From positions 1-64,000 of the forward strand of contig JAFLSK010000004.1 of NCBI GenBank assembly GCA_022510945.1: a DNA stretch of 64,000 bases. The letters run 5' to 3'. The DNA comes from Ruminococcus sp. GTDB taxonomy: Bacteria > Bacillota > Clostridia > Oscillospirales > Acutalibacteraceae. Positions 42,009-51,875 of the stretch are shown here, in pieces. Positions within the stretch are counted from its first letter, which is position 1, and each line of letters opens with the position of its first letter. The notes below the pieces were generated by a model. The model saw only the letters and a list, made by a program, of their open reading frames with translations, was not told where the DNA came from and did no database searches. The position numbers were made by a program, and so were the translations under genes.

Positions 42009-43100
42009 TTATTTAATTGTAATAAATGGAAAGTAAAGTTGTTTGTCCATATAGTAACCGAGTTTTAAGGTTTTTGTCTGCGCTGTTCCGTCTGTAAAGT
42101 TCACAGTCACGTCAATCGTCGCGTTCTTGACAGTCTCCTTAACAATCTTTCTATAAAGATTATCTCTGTAGCTATCGAGATCGTCGCAATCTTCTCTTCT
42201 AAATTTATGCTCAATAATTTTTCCGTCAACATTATCAAGCTTTTCAAGTAGATTTGCAATTATTGCGTTTGAATGGTTGCTCTCAATAACAAGGTCAAAA
42301 TCACCGCCAATATCTATGGCTTTTTTGCCATCCGTATTTTCGTAGGTGAATCCGTCGCAGAAAATATTCGCATACATACCGTCGCTATACTTCTTTAGTT
42401 CTTTCTTGGTGTACTGTGAATTATCGAGACTATCAGCATCGGTATATCTTTTGAGCCTTTCCTTGCGGGACTTTTCGTATTCCTTGTAGCTTTTTTCGCC
42501 TATCGCTACACCTCTGCCATTTGCGTATACATAATTTACATTTTCGTCCCCATTACGGCTTTCATCAATATCGCCTATCGGAGTAACACCGAAGTAAATG
42601 CCCTTTTTATTTGACTTCACGGAAATCGATTTTATGTTGTCACCCTTTACGCTGAAAGTAGATATATCGTAAAGAATAAATACATCGGCATAACCGTCCT
42701 TGTAATACTGTCCCGAGTCAAAGGGGTCGTTATCGTCATTATTGTCGAAGTCAGCGAGCCGAGCCGTTCCTGCTTCGCCTGCAAACGCTCCGATAATCGA
42801 TTTGCCTGATAGCTGATTTTCGAGCTCGGCAGCATTTGCCGTGATGAAAAAGGCGTTTTCATTCTTATCGTTATTTGTTTTATTATCCGTCGGAACAGAC
42901 GACGGAAAGAACACCGCGCCGAGTGTGATAATAAGCGCGAGGCTTGCGGCGATTGCGCCGAGCAGCGTAAATTTTCTTTTAGTAGTTTTCATTGGTATGA
43001 CCTTTCCCGATTGTTCCGCACGAGCCGCGTCAAGTGCTCTGTCGAGCGCGGACTGCGACGGCGTGAGGTTGTCAATCGCTTTGAAATAATTTTTATCCAT
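42009..43100 (-). CDS. Putative membrane anti-sigma or sigma-linked protein
   Basis: A 363-residue protein. The first 45 residues are cytoplasmic and include a LTPSQSALDRALDAA helix. One hydrophobic helix follows (about residues 47-70), and the rest is extracellular, charged, with no recognised catalytic motif. The layout (short cytosolic domain, one helix, outer sensor) and the eight-base overlap with an ECF sigma gene suggest a regulator of that sigma factor, of the DUF4179-like kind. The start at 43100 has AAGGAGG upstream. The call is by context. Confidence 0.65.
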   Translation of the reverse strand: MDKNYFKAIDNLTPSQSALDRALDAARAEQSGKVIPMKTTKRKFTLLGAIAASLALIITLGAVFFPSSVPTDNKTNNDKNENAFFITANAAELENQLSGKSIIGAFAGEAGTARLADFDNNDDNDPFDSGQYYKDGYADVFILYDISTFSVKGDNIKSISVKSNKKGIYFGVTPIGDIDESRNGDENVNYVYANGRGVAIGEKSYKEYEKSRKERLKRYTDADSLDNSQYTKKELKKYSDGMYANIFCDGFTYENTDGKKAIDIGGDFDLVIESNHSNAIIANLLEKLDNVDGKIIEHKFRREDCDDLDSYRDNLYRKIVKETVKNATIDVTVNFTDGTAQTKTLKLGYYMDKQLYFPFITIK

Positions 43101-43596
43101 ATGCCTTACCTCCTTCTGTAAGTACCTTCTTAAGTTTCTTTCGTGCACGCTGAAGTCCCGAGCCGATTGTGTTCGGACTTTTACCGAGTATTTCAGCGAT
43201 TTCAGGAATTGTAAAGCCTTCGTAATAGTAAAGGTAGATAATGTTCCTGTAGTTTTCAGGCAGCTGCCACAGTTCCTCCATCACCGCCTGCGTTTCGGGC
43301 GCTTGCAGAGCGAGGTAGTCCTCGAGCGGCTCGGTGCGGTTTCTCCACGCTGAGCGGTAAACGTCGCGGCATTTGTTAAGGGTTACGGTAACTATCCAGT
43401 TTTTCAGATACTTTTCATCGTCAAACGGCGGATTGCCGCGCACGAGTGCCACGCTCACGTCCTGTAGGACGTCCTCGGCGTCGTGGTGATTTTTAAGGTT
43501 AGTGTATGCGAGCCTGAAAATCAGGTTAGCGTACTGCTTGATTGTCGCTTCTATCAGCTCCTCGCGAGAGCCTTCGGTACCGAATGTGTCAGCCAA
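43093..43596 (-). CDS. ECF-type RNA polymerase sigma factor
   Basis: A 167-residue sigma-70 family protein. Region 2 contains LIFRLAYTNLKNHHDAEDVLQDV and region 4 contains ENYRNIIYLYYYEGFTIPEIAEILGKSPNTIGSGLQRARKKL. The best start is a TTG at 43596, seven bases after AAGGAGG; the longer GTG frame would place the ribosome site inside the gene. It lies directly upstream of a membrane protein gene with which it overlaps. Confidence 0.9.
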   Translation of the reverse strand: MADTFGTEGSREELIEATIKQYANLIFRLAYTNLKNHHDAEDVLQDVSVALVRGNPPFDDEKYLKNWIVTVTLNKCRDVYRSAWRNRTEPLEDYLALQAPETQAVMEELWQLPENYRNIIYLYYYEGFTIPEIAEILGKSPNTIGSGLQRARKKLKKVLTEGGKAYG

Positions 43597-43676
43597 CTCA
43601 TTACCTCCTTTCACTAATTACTACGGATAAGAAAGGTCATTTTGTGCATAGTCGTAAAATATTTTTTATTGTAACA

Positions 43677-43705
43677 GAAAAGCACCCCTTTTTAAAGAGG
43701 TGCTG
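43677..43705 (-). terminator. Terminator of the lysis cassette
   Basis: AGCACCTCTTT and a matching AAAGGGGTGCT form a stem followed by TTTT on the minus strand, after the endolysin gene. Confidence 0.75.
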
Positions 43706-43713
43706 ACTGTAAA

Positions 43714-44580
43714 TTATTTCACTTTGATGTCACTTGATTTTATAAAACAGGTTGTACCGTCTACGCTGATTATCGCCGTGCCTTTGTATTTGCCTTTTTC
43801 TATCTCACAGATAAATTTAACAGTGTCGCCCTTTTGGACGGTCTTTTTCTCGCCGGTGGCGACGGTTTTTACGCGCTGAGTAAGGAGTACGGTCGCCTTG
43901 TGAAAACGCGAGGTATTCTCGCTGTCGAGTCGGTTGTTCTGAATATATCCCGTAATGTCGCCGGATTTTACCTTTCCCCAGCCGTAGCCGTCGTCCTCGA
44001 GGTACTCAAGTTCTGCGCCCACGGGTAGAATTTTCAGCGTTTTCGATGTGCCTCCCTTCGGGTCGCGCCACGGCTTTTTTCTGATTCGTCCGCTGCGCAC
44101 TGTCTTTACGTTGTTTTTAAATTTCGGCACGCCGTAACCAACAATTATGCTACTCGAAAGCGAGTATTTCCAGCGCGCCACCGCGCCGTCCGAAAGAGAG
44201 CCCGAGTTGAACTCAATCGTGTGGACGTAGCCGTTTTCCACCTTTTCTACGATACCGACGTGGCTTGCGTCGCTCGTAGTATTGTAGGCGTACTTAAAAA
44301 TAATTATGTCGCCGCCCGTCGGCGTGTAGCTTCCGCGCGCCTTGAAACGCTTTGCGTTCTGAAAATTATGCAGCATAGCGGGAGCGCTCGCGGTGGGGAT
44401 AATTACGCTTTTGCTGACTCCCACCTGATTTGCACAATAGGAAATTCCCGCGGCGCACCAAGCCCATTTTGTGCTGCCGATGTTGCCGACATTTTTGTTG
44501 TACCACGCGCGGTATTTGTCGCCGCCGATTGTGCCTACCTGTGAGCGCGCGAAGTCTAAGAATTTACTCCTCTGGCTCAT
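43714..44580 (-). CDS. CHAP-domain endolysin with SH3-like C terminus
   Basis: A 288-residue cell-wall hydrolase. The N half is a CHAP-type amidase/peptidase with the Cys in STKWAWCAAGISYCA and His in SDASHVGIVEKV. The C half (about residues 175-288) has SH3-like strands (GAELEYLEDDGYGWGKVKSG, GDTVKFICEIEKG). No signal peptide is seen, typical of phage endolysins released by a holin. The ATG at 44580 has AAGGAG seven bases upstream. It overlaps the holin gene by 17 bases. Confidence 0.88.
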   Translation of the reverse strand: MSQRSKFLDFARSQVGTIGGDKYRAWYNKNVGNIGSTKWAWCAAGISYCANQVGVSKSVIIPTASAPAMLHNFQNAKRFKARGSYTPTGGDIIIFKYAYNTTSDASHVGIVEKVENGYVHTIEFNSGSLSDGAVARWKYSLSSSIIVGYGVPKFKNNVKTVRSGRIRKKPWRDPKGGTSKTLKILPVGAELEYLEDDGYGWGKVKSGDITGYIQNNRLDSENTSRFHKATVLLTQRVKTVATGEKKTVQKGDTVKFICEIEKGKYKGTAIISVDGTTCFIKSSDIKVK

Positions 44581-44791
44581 CTTTTCTCTCCTTTTCTGCC
44601 CTTGCTCTGTCAACGCCCGCCTCGCCGACTATGTACACAACTGCCGCACCGAACGAAGTGATAAGACTTGTCACCTTTACGTCAATTTCCTCGGGGCAGT
44701 TAAAAAACGCCATAACCGACACAGCGACCGCCGCGAGCATTGCCCAGAATTTGCGCGACGAGAGCTTTCTTATCAATGTTTTTAAATCCAT
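44564..44791 (-). CDS. Phage-type holin
   Basis: A 75-residue protein with two hydrophobic segments separated by a short turn containing CPEEID. A basic start (KTLIRKLSSRKFWAML) and a charged C-terminal tail complete it. It fits the phage_holin_5 type family. It sits between an XhlA-like gene and the endolysin gene, the usual order of a Firmicute phage lysis cassette. Confidence 0.8.
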   Translation of the reverse strand: MDLKTLIRKLSSRKFWAMLAAVAVSVMAFFNCPEEIDVKVTSLITSFGAAVVYIVGEAGVDRARAEKERKDEPEE

Positions 44792-44806
44792 ATTTACCTC
44801 CGATTA

Positions 44807-45049
44807 TTAATCCATTTTCTTTTCTAAATCCTCAATTCTGTGGTCGGAGACCTTTAACTGCTGCTTCATTACCGCGCCGTCCTGCTCGAGCTCGTACACG
44901 CGCTCGATAAGATTGTTGTGCTTATCAACCTTCTTTTCGAGTTGCTCTATGCGGTAATTCGAAAGCTTTGTGTTTATCAACACGCCGCACAGCGAGCCGA
45001 ACGCTGAACCCGCCAGACCAAGAATTGCGGTGATTATTGTGATATCCAA
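44807..45049 (-). CDS. Hemolysin XhlA-like small coiled-coil membrane protein
   Basis: An 80-residue protein with an N-terminal hydrophobic helix (about residues 3-25) and a C-terminal coiled coil rich in Leu/Glu/Lys/Asp heptads (RIEQLEKKVDKHNNLIERV). It starts with TTG, seven bases after GGAGG. Such proteins accompany holins in Firmicute prophages. The assignment rests on size, layout and neighbours. Confidence 0.65.
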   Translation of the reverse strand: MDITIITAILGLAGSAFGSLCGVLINTKLSNYRIEQLEKKVDKHNNLIERVYELEQDGAVMKQQLKVSDHRIEDLEKKMD

Positions 45050-45072
45050 GATTACACCTCCAATTACGGCGC

Positions 45073-45111
45073 AAAAAATAAGGAAATTGCATAAAACAAT
45101 GCAATTCCCTT
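45073..45111 (-). terminator. uvrA terminator
   Basis: AAGGGAATTGCAT and ATGCAATTTCCTT pair with a 6-nt loop, followed by ATTTTTT on the minus strand, between uvrA and the lysis cassette. Confidence 0.85.
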
Positions 45112-45126
45112 TAAAAATAGTTTTAT

Positions 45127-47955
<2,829 letters not shown>

Positions 47956-47987
47956 AATTACTCCACTTTTAAATATATTACATCTAT

Positions 47988-48016
47988 ATTATAAAACGTT
48001 TGTGCTATCTTTGCAA
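47988..48016 (-). promoter_or_regulatory. uvrA promoter
   Basis: TTGCAA (48011-48016), 17 bp, TATAAT (47988-47993) on the minus strand. No LexA-type GAAC-N4-GTTC palindrome was seen. Confidence 0.75.
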
Positions 48017-48041
48017 TAGAAAATTTTACTTTTTTGTGTAC

Positions 48042-48117
48042 AAGAAAGCGTGCTTACGCGCTTTCTTCACTCATCGCTCGTTCTGCGAAGCAGAAACTGA
48101 GCGGAGAATACAAATTA
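48042..48117 (-). repeat. Partial copy C of the structured repeat core
   Basis: Read on the minus strand, AATTTGTATT-CTCCGCTCAGTTT-CTGC-TTC-GCAG-AACGAGCGATG (48071-48117) matches the core of copies A and B, with the hairpin stem changed to TCTGC/GCAGA yet still paired. It is followed by a separate 9-bp hairpin AAGAAAGCG/CGCTTTCTT (48042-48067). It lies upstream of the uvrA promoter and is probably not in that transcript. The long last stem of A and B is absent. Confidence 0.65.
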
Positions 48118-48217
48118 TTTTTTGCTTTATAGGAATCAGATAACATCTTTGCTCCAAAACACATTCAAGTTTTATTTTTGCAGTCCGTTACGGATTAGTT
48201 CCCTATAAAACAAAAAA
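48118..48217. repeat. Imperfect inverted-repeat element of about 100 bp
   Basis: TTTTTTGCTTTATAGGAA at one end and TTCCCTATAAAACAAAAAAA at the other are inverted copies, with an inner CCGTTACGG palindrome. It has no coding content and resembles a small MITE-like or structured RNA. It abuts core repeat C and the terminator of the NlpC gene. Confidence 0.5.
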
Positions 48218-48242
48218 ATGCCGCCCATAAGGACGGCATTTG
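48212..48242 (-). terminator. Terminator of the NlpC/P60 gene
   Basis: AATGCCGTCC-TTAT-GGGCGGCATT with a T7 tract on the minus strand. Confidence 0.85.
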
Positions 48243-48264
48243 GTTTGTTAAATTAGCTTAGCGA

Positions 48265-49881
48265 TTACCAATATCTTACAGTTACGCTTTCCTTTTTACC
48301 CTTTTCGCGTGTTCCGCGATAAGAAGAATTCCGTCGGTTGATAAGGAAGAACACACCGCTTACCGTAGCAGCAAATCCAAGAACAATCAAAAGCCACATA
48401 ACGAAGCTTGAGTTCTTGTCTGCTGTGGAAATCTTAGCGGTTTTGAGCTCATCCTCCTGCACAGCGGCAATCGCCTGACGGGTAAGCTTGCTGGATTTTA
48501 CAACAATCTCCTGAGCGTCCTCGAGATTTCCCTCAGCAACCTGAGCCACTGAATTCACAGCATCGACAGGCTGAGTTTTCTCGACAGGCTGTGTGTCCGG
48601 AGCAGTCTCCTCGACTGTTTCGGGCTCTGTAGGCGCCTCGGTTTCGACCTCGCTCGGCGTGGTGTAAATCGGATTCTCGAGCGCGTTCTGCGAGAAGAGA
48701 GCGTTGTAGGTCTGCTTGTCCACTATTCCGGTTGCTTCAAGGCCGTTCGCCTTCTGGAACATCAAAACGCCGTACTGCGTAATGTCGCCGAAATAGCCGG
48801 TCAGGTCTTCGTTATAGAAATTAAGCTCTGTAAGACGCTTTTGAATCTTTACGATTTCATCGCTCTGGTCACCAAGCTGATATGTGTCCTTTTTCTCCGC
48901 GGGTGCCTCTGTCGGGGCCTCTGTCGGAGCCTCTGTCGCCTCCGGTTCCACAGCTGTCTCAGCCTTAGGAGCCTTTGACGAGTAGAGAATATCGAGATCG
49001 CTCTGTCCCGCGATACCGTCAACAGTCACGCCCGCCGCTTTCTGGAATGCTTTGTAGGCAGCCTCGGTGTTCTCGCCGAAGTAGCCCGTAATCGCGTTGT
49101 GGTAGAAGCCGAGCTCAGCAAGACGGGTTTGAAGCTTAGTAACGCGCTCGCCGCTGGAACCGAGTTTAAGAGCAGTAGATGTAGAAGAAGAGGTCTGAGC
49201 GCTTGTGCTCTTGTTGTCGTTATTTGTATTGTCGGAATTTGAACTACCCGAATTGTTATCAGAATCGCTGCCCTTGTTAGCCACAGCGCTCATATTCTCG
49301 GGAGTTTTGTCCGAAACACCGCTTGAGTTGAAATTGTATGTAATTCCGCCGATACGTTTGCTTGTGCTTACAACGTACTGGCCGTCCTCATAGTAGTAGT
49401 AGCTGCCGTTGAACTTCTCCCAACCCTCTGTAACGTATGTAACAGCAGAGAGCTTGAACCACTTCGTCCACGACTTGCTTGCCGTAGCCTCATAGCAAAC
49501 GCCGTAGTACTCGTTGCGCGCGTCAACAGCCATACCGCCGCCGACATAGACGCCGACGTGACCGGGCTGATAAAGTCCAAGGCCGTGCACACGCGGAATA
49601 CCGGAGCTTACGTTACCGCTCTGGGTAGCGGAGTTGAGCTGCGCCGTACCTGTGCGCGCGCCGCCGCAGTAGGAATAGATAAGTCCCGAGCAGTCAACCG
49701 CACCCGCGGACGAGCCGCCGTAGACATATTTCCAATGATTGTTGTATGCGCCCAGCGCCCATTCGGCAAGACCCGCGCCCGTGCCGCTTGCGTGAGGAGT
49801 GAGCATTCCCACTGTGCAAACAGAGGCGAGAATCACAACCGCAACAGCAACTGAGATAATCTTTTTTAAATGTTTTTTCAT
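48265..49881 (-). CDS. NlpC/P60 cell-wall hydrolase with two peptidoglycan-binding domains
   Basis: A 538-residue secreted and anchored protein. It has a signal peptide (about residues 1-32), an NlpC/P60 domain with Cys in VDCSGLIYSYC and His in GHVGVYVGG, a wall-binding WEKFNGSYYYYEDGQ segment, and a Ser/Asn-rich linker. Then come two PG_binding_1 domains (LGSSGERVTKLQTRLAELGFY and LGDQSDEIVKIQKRLTELNFY) joined by Thr/Glu/Pro repeats, and a C-terminal helix with a basic tail. It cuts peptide stems in peptidoglycan. A promoter with a WalR-like box precedes it. Confidence 0.92.
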   Translation of the reverse strand: MKKHLKKIISVAVAVVILASVCTVGMLTPHASGTGAGLAEWALGAYNNHWKYVYGGSSAGAVDCSGLIYSYCGGARTGTAQLNSATQSGNVSSGIPRVHGLGLYQPGHVGVYVGGGMAVDARNEYYGVCYEATASKSWTKWFKLSAVTYVTEGWEKFNGSYYYYEDGQYVVSTSKRIGGITYNFNSSGVSDKTPENMSAVANKGSDSDNNSGSSNSDNTNNDNKSTSAQTSSSTSTALKLGSSGERVTKLQTRLAELGFYHNAITGYFGENTEAAYKAFQKAAGVTVDGIAGQSDLDILYSSKAPKAETAVEPEATEAPTEAPTEAPAEKKDTYQLGDQSDEIVKIQKRLTELNFYNEDLTGYFGDITQYGVLMFQKANGLEATGIVDKQTYNALFSQNALENPIYTTPSEVETEAPTEPETVEETAPDTQPVEKTQPVDAVNSVAQVAEGNLEDAQEIVVKSSKLTRQAIAAVQEDELKTAKISTADKNSSFVMWLLIVLGFAATVSGVFFLINRRNSSYRGTREKGKKESVTVRYW

Positions 49882-49930
49882 AAGAAAAGACCTCCGAAAC
49901 TGCGCCGAGATTTTGATGCATTAACGCAGT

Positions 49931-49950
49931 TTGTAACAAATCTGTTACAA
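49931..49950 (-). promoter_or_regulatory. WalR-like box in the NlpC promoter
   Basis: On the minus strand TGTAAC-AGATT-TGTTAC fits the WalR/YycF pattern TGTWAH-N5-TGTWAH. The sequence is also an inverted repeat, TTGTAAC/GTTACAA. It overlaps the expected transcription start, which would favour repression. WalR controls cell-wall hydrolases in other Firmicutes, as encoded here. Confidence 0.6.
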
Positions 49951-49978
49951 TTATAACAAATTAATTAACATATTTCAA
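49950..49978 (-). promoter_or_regulatory. Promoter of the NlpC/P60 gene
   Basis: TTGAAA (49973-49978), 17 bp, TATAAT (49950-49955) on the minus strand. The remaining stretch up to 50100 is AT-rich with no clear feature. Confidence 0.75.
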
Positions 49979-50102
49979 CCCTTATTTTCCATCTTAGGCG
50001 AATAATGTATAATCTACATAAAATAAATCCCATATAGGATGCGGCTTCGTACACAATGTTACAAAATGTAATTTATTTGCTCTTGTTTTTTGTGTCACGC
50101 GT

Positions 50103-50136
50103 ATTGTAAACTAAAATTAATTTTACGGTTGACAAT
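50103..50136 (+). promoter_or_regulatory. BirA-like biotin operator
   Basis: ATTGTAAAC (50103-50111) and GTTGACAAT (50128-50136) are inverted arms 16 bp apart with one mismatch, the form of a biotin repressor (BirA) site. The right arm overlaps the -35 box of the bioY promoter, so biotin-loaded BirA should block transcription. Confidence 0.75.
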
Positions 50137-50157
50137 ATTGTTGTGAAAGGCTATACT
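50129..50157 (+). promoter_or_regulatory. bioY promoter
   Basis: TTGACA (50129-50134), 17 bp, TATACT (50152-50157). Confidence 0.8.
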
Positions 50158-50181
50158 AATAACAGAAACGGAGAGATACTT

Positions 50182-50793
50182 ATGAATAAAAAAAATGCAC
50201 TTAATCCACATCGTATGGCGTTCATTGCAATTTTCGCGGCTCTTAACTGCATATGCGCATGGCTCGCTGTTCCCAACCCATTCTCGGGCACGTCCTTCTC
50301 GCTCCAGACATTTGCGATTATCCTCACAGGTCTTGTGCTCAGTCCGCTTGAATCGCTGACTACGAGCGTCGTTTACATTCTGCTCGGAGCAGTCGGACTA
50401 CCCGTATTTTCGTCATTCGGCACGCTGTATTCGCGCCTTTTCACACCGTACGGCGGCTATATAATCGGATTTCTTTTCGCACCGTTGCTGATTTCGCTAA
50501 CCAAAAATGCGCTTGTAACCACAATCGAACGCAAGCACCTCTCAGACGCCGCAACAAAAACTCTGAAATCCGTCGTGTATATCGGCACCGCTATTGTGCT
50601 CGGATTGCTCGTAATCGACATTCCCGCCGTAATTCAACACAAGCTTATGAGCGGCACGCCGTGGAGCGTGTCAATAGCAATGGCAGCACTCACATTCTTT
50701 CCGACAGACCTACTCAAATGCATTCTCGCCGCCGTCGTATCCCTCGCCCTCGAAAAGCCGCTTAATTCAATACGCACAAAGGGCAAATCATAA
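50182..50793 (+). CDS. bioY: BioY family biotin ECF transporter S component
   Basis: A 203-residue membrane protein with six helices. BioY features include MAFIAIFAALNCICAWL, PFSGTSFSLQTFAIILTGLVLSP and the GLPVFSSFGTLYSRLFTPYGGYIIGF block. It binds biotin and imports it, alone or with an energy-coupling module encoded elsewhere. A BirA-type operator at its promoter supports the substrate. The ATG at 50182 follows GGAGAG; an upstream in-frame ATG lies before the -10 box. Confidence 0.93.
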   Translation: MNKKNALNPHRMAFIAIFAALNCICAWLAVPNPFSGTSFSLQTFAIILTGLVLSPLESLTTSVVYILLGAVGLPVFSSFGTLYSRLFTPYGGYIIGFLFAPLLISLTKNALVTTIERKHLSDAATKTLKSVVYIGTAIVLGLLVIDIPAVIQHKLMSGTPWSVSIAMAALTFFPTDLLKCILAAVVSLALEKPLNSIRTKGKS

Positions 50794-50806
50794 AACCCTG
50801 ATATTC

Positions 50807-50847
50807 AAAAGAGCAGAGTCGCAATCTATGCACTCTGCTCTTTTTCA
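50807..50847. terminator. Terminator between bioY and the DNA glycosylase gene
   Basis: AAGAGCAGAGT and ACTCTGCTCTT form an 11-bp stem, with TTTTT on the plus side. It serves both convergent genes. Confidence 0.88.
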
Positions 50848-51342
50848 TTAATTATCTTTTATTTTGCTCCATTCCTTTATAAGCCGCTCGAGAGAAAACG
50901 CGGCGTTGGCGGGACTTGTTGACGGCAGCTTTATCGCCTCGGTTTTTGTTGTTGGATAAATATGCTTCATATAAATTTTGTGCGACAATGCGCCGTTGCA
51001 GAAAATTCTGTCAACCTTGCTGTTGTCTAAAATCTCCGCTAAATCATTCGGCACTACATCCTTTACCGAGCTGTCGCTCGAGCCTGTAATCGTGCAGGAT
51101 TTTATTGAATCCCACAACGCGAGATTGTGTCGCAGAATAAGATTTTTCTTTTCCTCAATACTTTCCGGCACATCTTCCCCATACAAAGCCGCAATTAATT
51201 TCCAAAACCGATTTTGCGGATGTCCGTAGAAGAACATCGCCTCTCTCGACTTCACCGACGGAAAGCTGCCGAGAATCAAAACGCGCGAATCTTCATCAAA
51301 CAACGGCGAAAAAGGATGCGCTATCTTCTTCATTTCACTCAT
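50848..51342 (-). CDS. DNA-deoxyinosine glycosylase (uracil-DNA glycosylase fold)
   Basis: A 164-residue enzyme. It has the UDG-fold motifs LILGSFPSVKSREAMFFYGHPQNRFW near the N terminus, an ALWDSI segment, and LPSTSPANA near the C terminus as the minor-groove loop. It matches the family that removes hypoxanthine from deaminated adenine in DNA. It is a single gene with no repair partner beside it. Confidence 0.85.
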   Translation of the reverse strand: MSEMKKIAHPFSPLFDEDSRVLILGSFPSVKSREAMFFYGHPQNRFWKLIAALYGEDVPESIEEKKNLILRHNLALWDSIKSCTITGSSDSSVKDVVPNDLAEILDNSKVDRIFCNGALSHKIYMKHIYPTTKTEAIKLPSTSPANAAFSLERLIKEWSKIKDN

Positions 51343-51553
51343 TTTTAATCCTTATTTTTGTAAACAATATTTCTATAGTATTGTATCATCATATTTTTTG
51401 TTATACAAGAATTTACTTCGACTTTTTCCCAATCTTTCGATAAATTTCAGTAATAAATTACCATATATAATTTTAAAATTGCGACACACAATATTAAGGC
51501 AACATTGAGTTGCTTAATTTATAAATCACGAAAAATTAAAGGAGAAAATTATT
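51343..51553. other. AT-rich SASP upstream region
   Basis: No gene seen. A short hairpin TTAAGGCAAC-ATTGA-GTTGCTTAA (51493-51517) lies upstream of the SASP ribosome site. A sporulation sigma-G promoter is expected here but I could not identify one with confidence. Confidence 0.4.
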
Positions 51554-51745
51554 ATGTCTAAGAACAGCATCGTAGTTCCTGAGGCTAAGGAAGCCCTCGA
51601 GCGTTTCAAGATGGAAGCTGCAAGCGAAGTAGGCGTTAACCTCAAGCAGGGTTACAACGGCGATCTCACTTCACGTCAGGCAGGTTCTGTAGGCGGTCAG
51701 ATGGTTAAGAAAATGATCGAGTCCTACGAAAAGGGCTTAAAGTAA
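51554..51745 (+). CDS. Alpha/beta-type small acid-soluble spore protein
   Basis: A 63-residue DNA-binding protein of spores. The GPR cleavage region KMEAASEVGVNL and the C-terminal GGQMVKKMIESYEKGL match the alpha/beta SASP family. It coats spore DNA and protects against UV and peroxide. AAAGGAG precedes the ATG. It shows that the organism, or its recent ancestor, sporulates. Confidence 0.97.
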   Translation: MSKNSIVVPEAKEALERFKMEAASEVGVNLKQGYNGDLTSRQAGSVGGQMVKKMIESYEKGLK

Positions 51746-51826
51746 GAACCCTATCATAAGAGATATTAAACAACAGAAAACTCTGAGGTTTAATATAACC
51801 TTCCAAAACGGATTGTAAAAATGAGC

Positions 51827-51865
51827 AGACCGACAGTGTGGGTTAATCACTGTCGGTCTGTTATT
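51827..51865. terminator. Terminator between SASP and the PPTase gene
   Basis: CAGACCGACAGTG and CACTGTCGGTCTG form a perfect 13-bp stem followed by TTATT, between convergent genes. Confidence 0.85.
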
Positions 51866-51875
51866 GCGTTATCAA

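Noticed and set aside
43714..45049. Prophage
   Set aside because: Only three lysis genes are present; no integrase, capsid, tail or attachment sites are seen nearby.
47988..48016. LexA-type SOS box at the uvrA promoter
   Set aside because: Only AAACGTTT is seen; it does not match the GAAC-N4-GTTC pattern known in Firmicutes.
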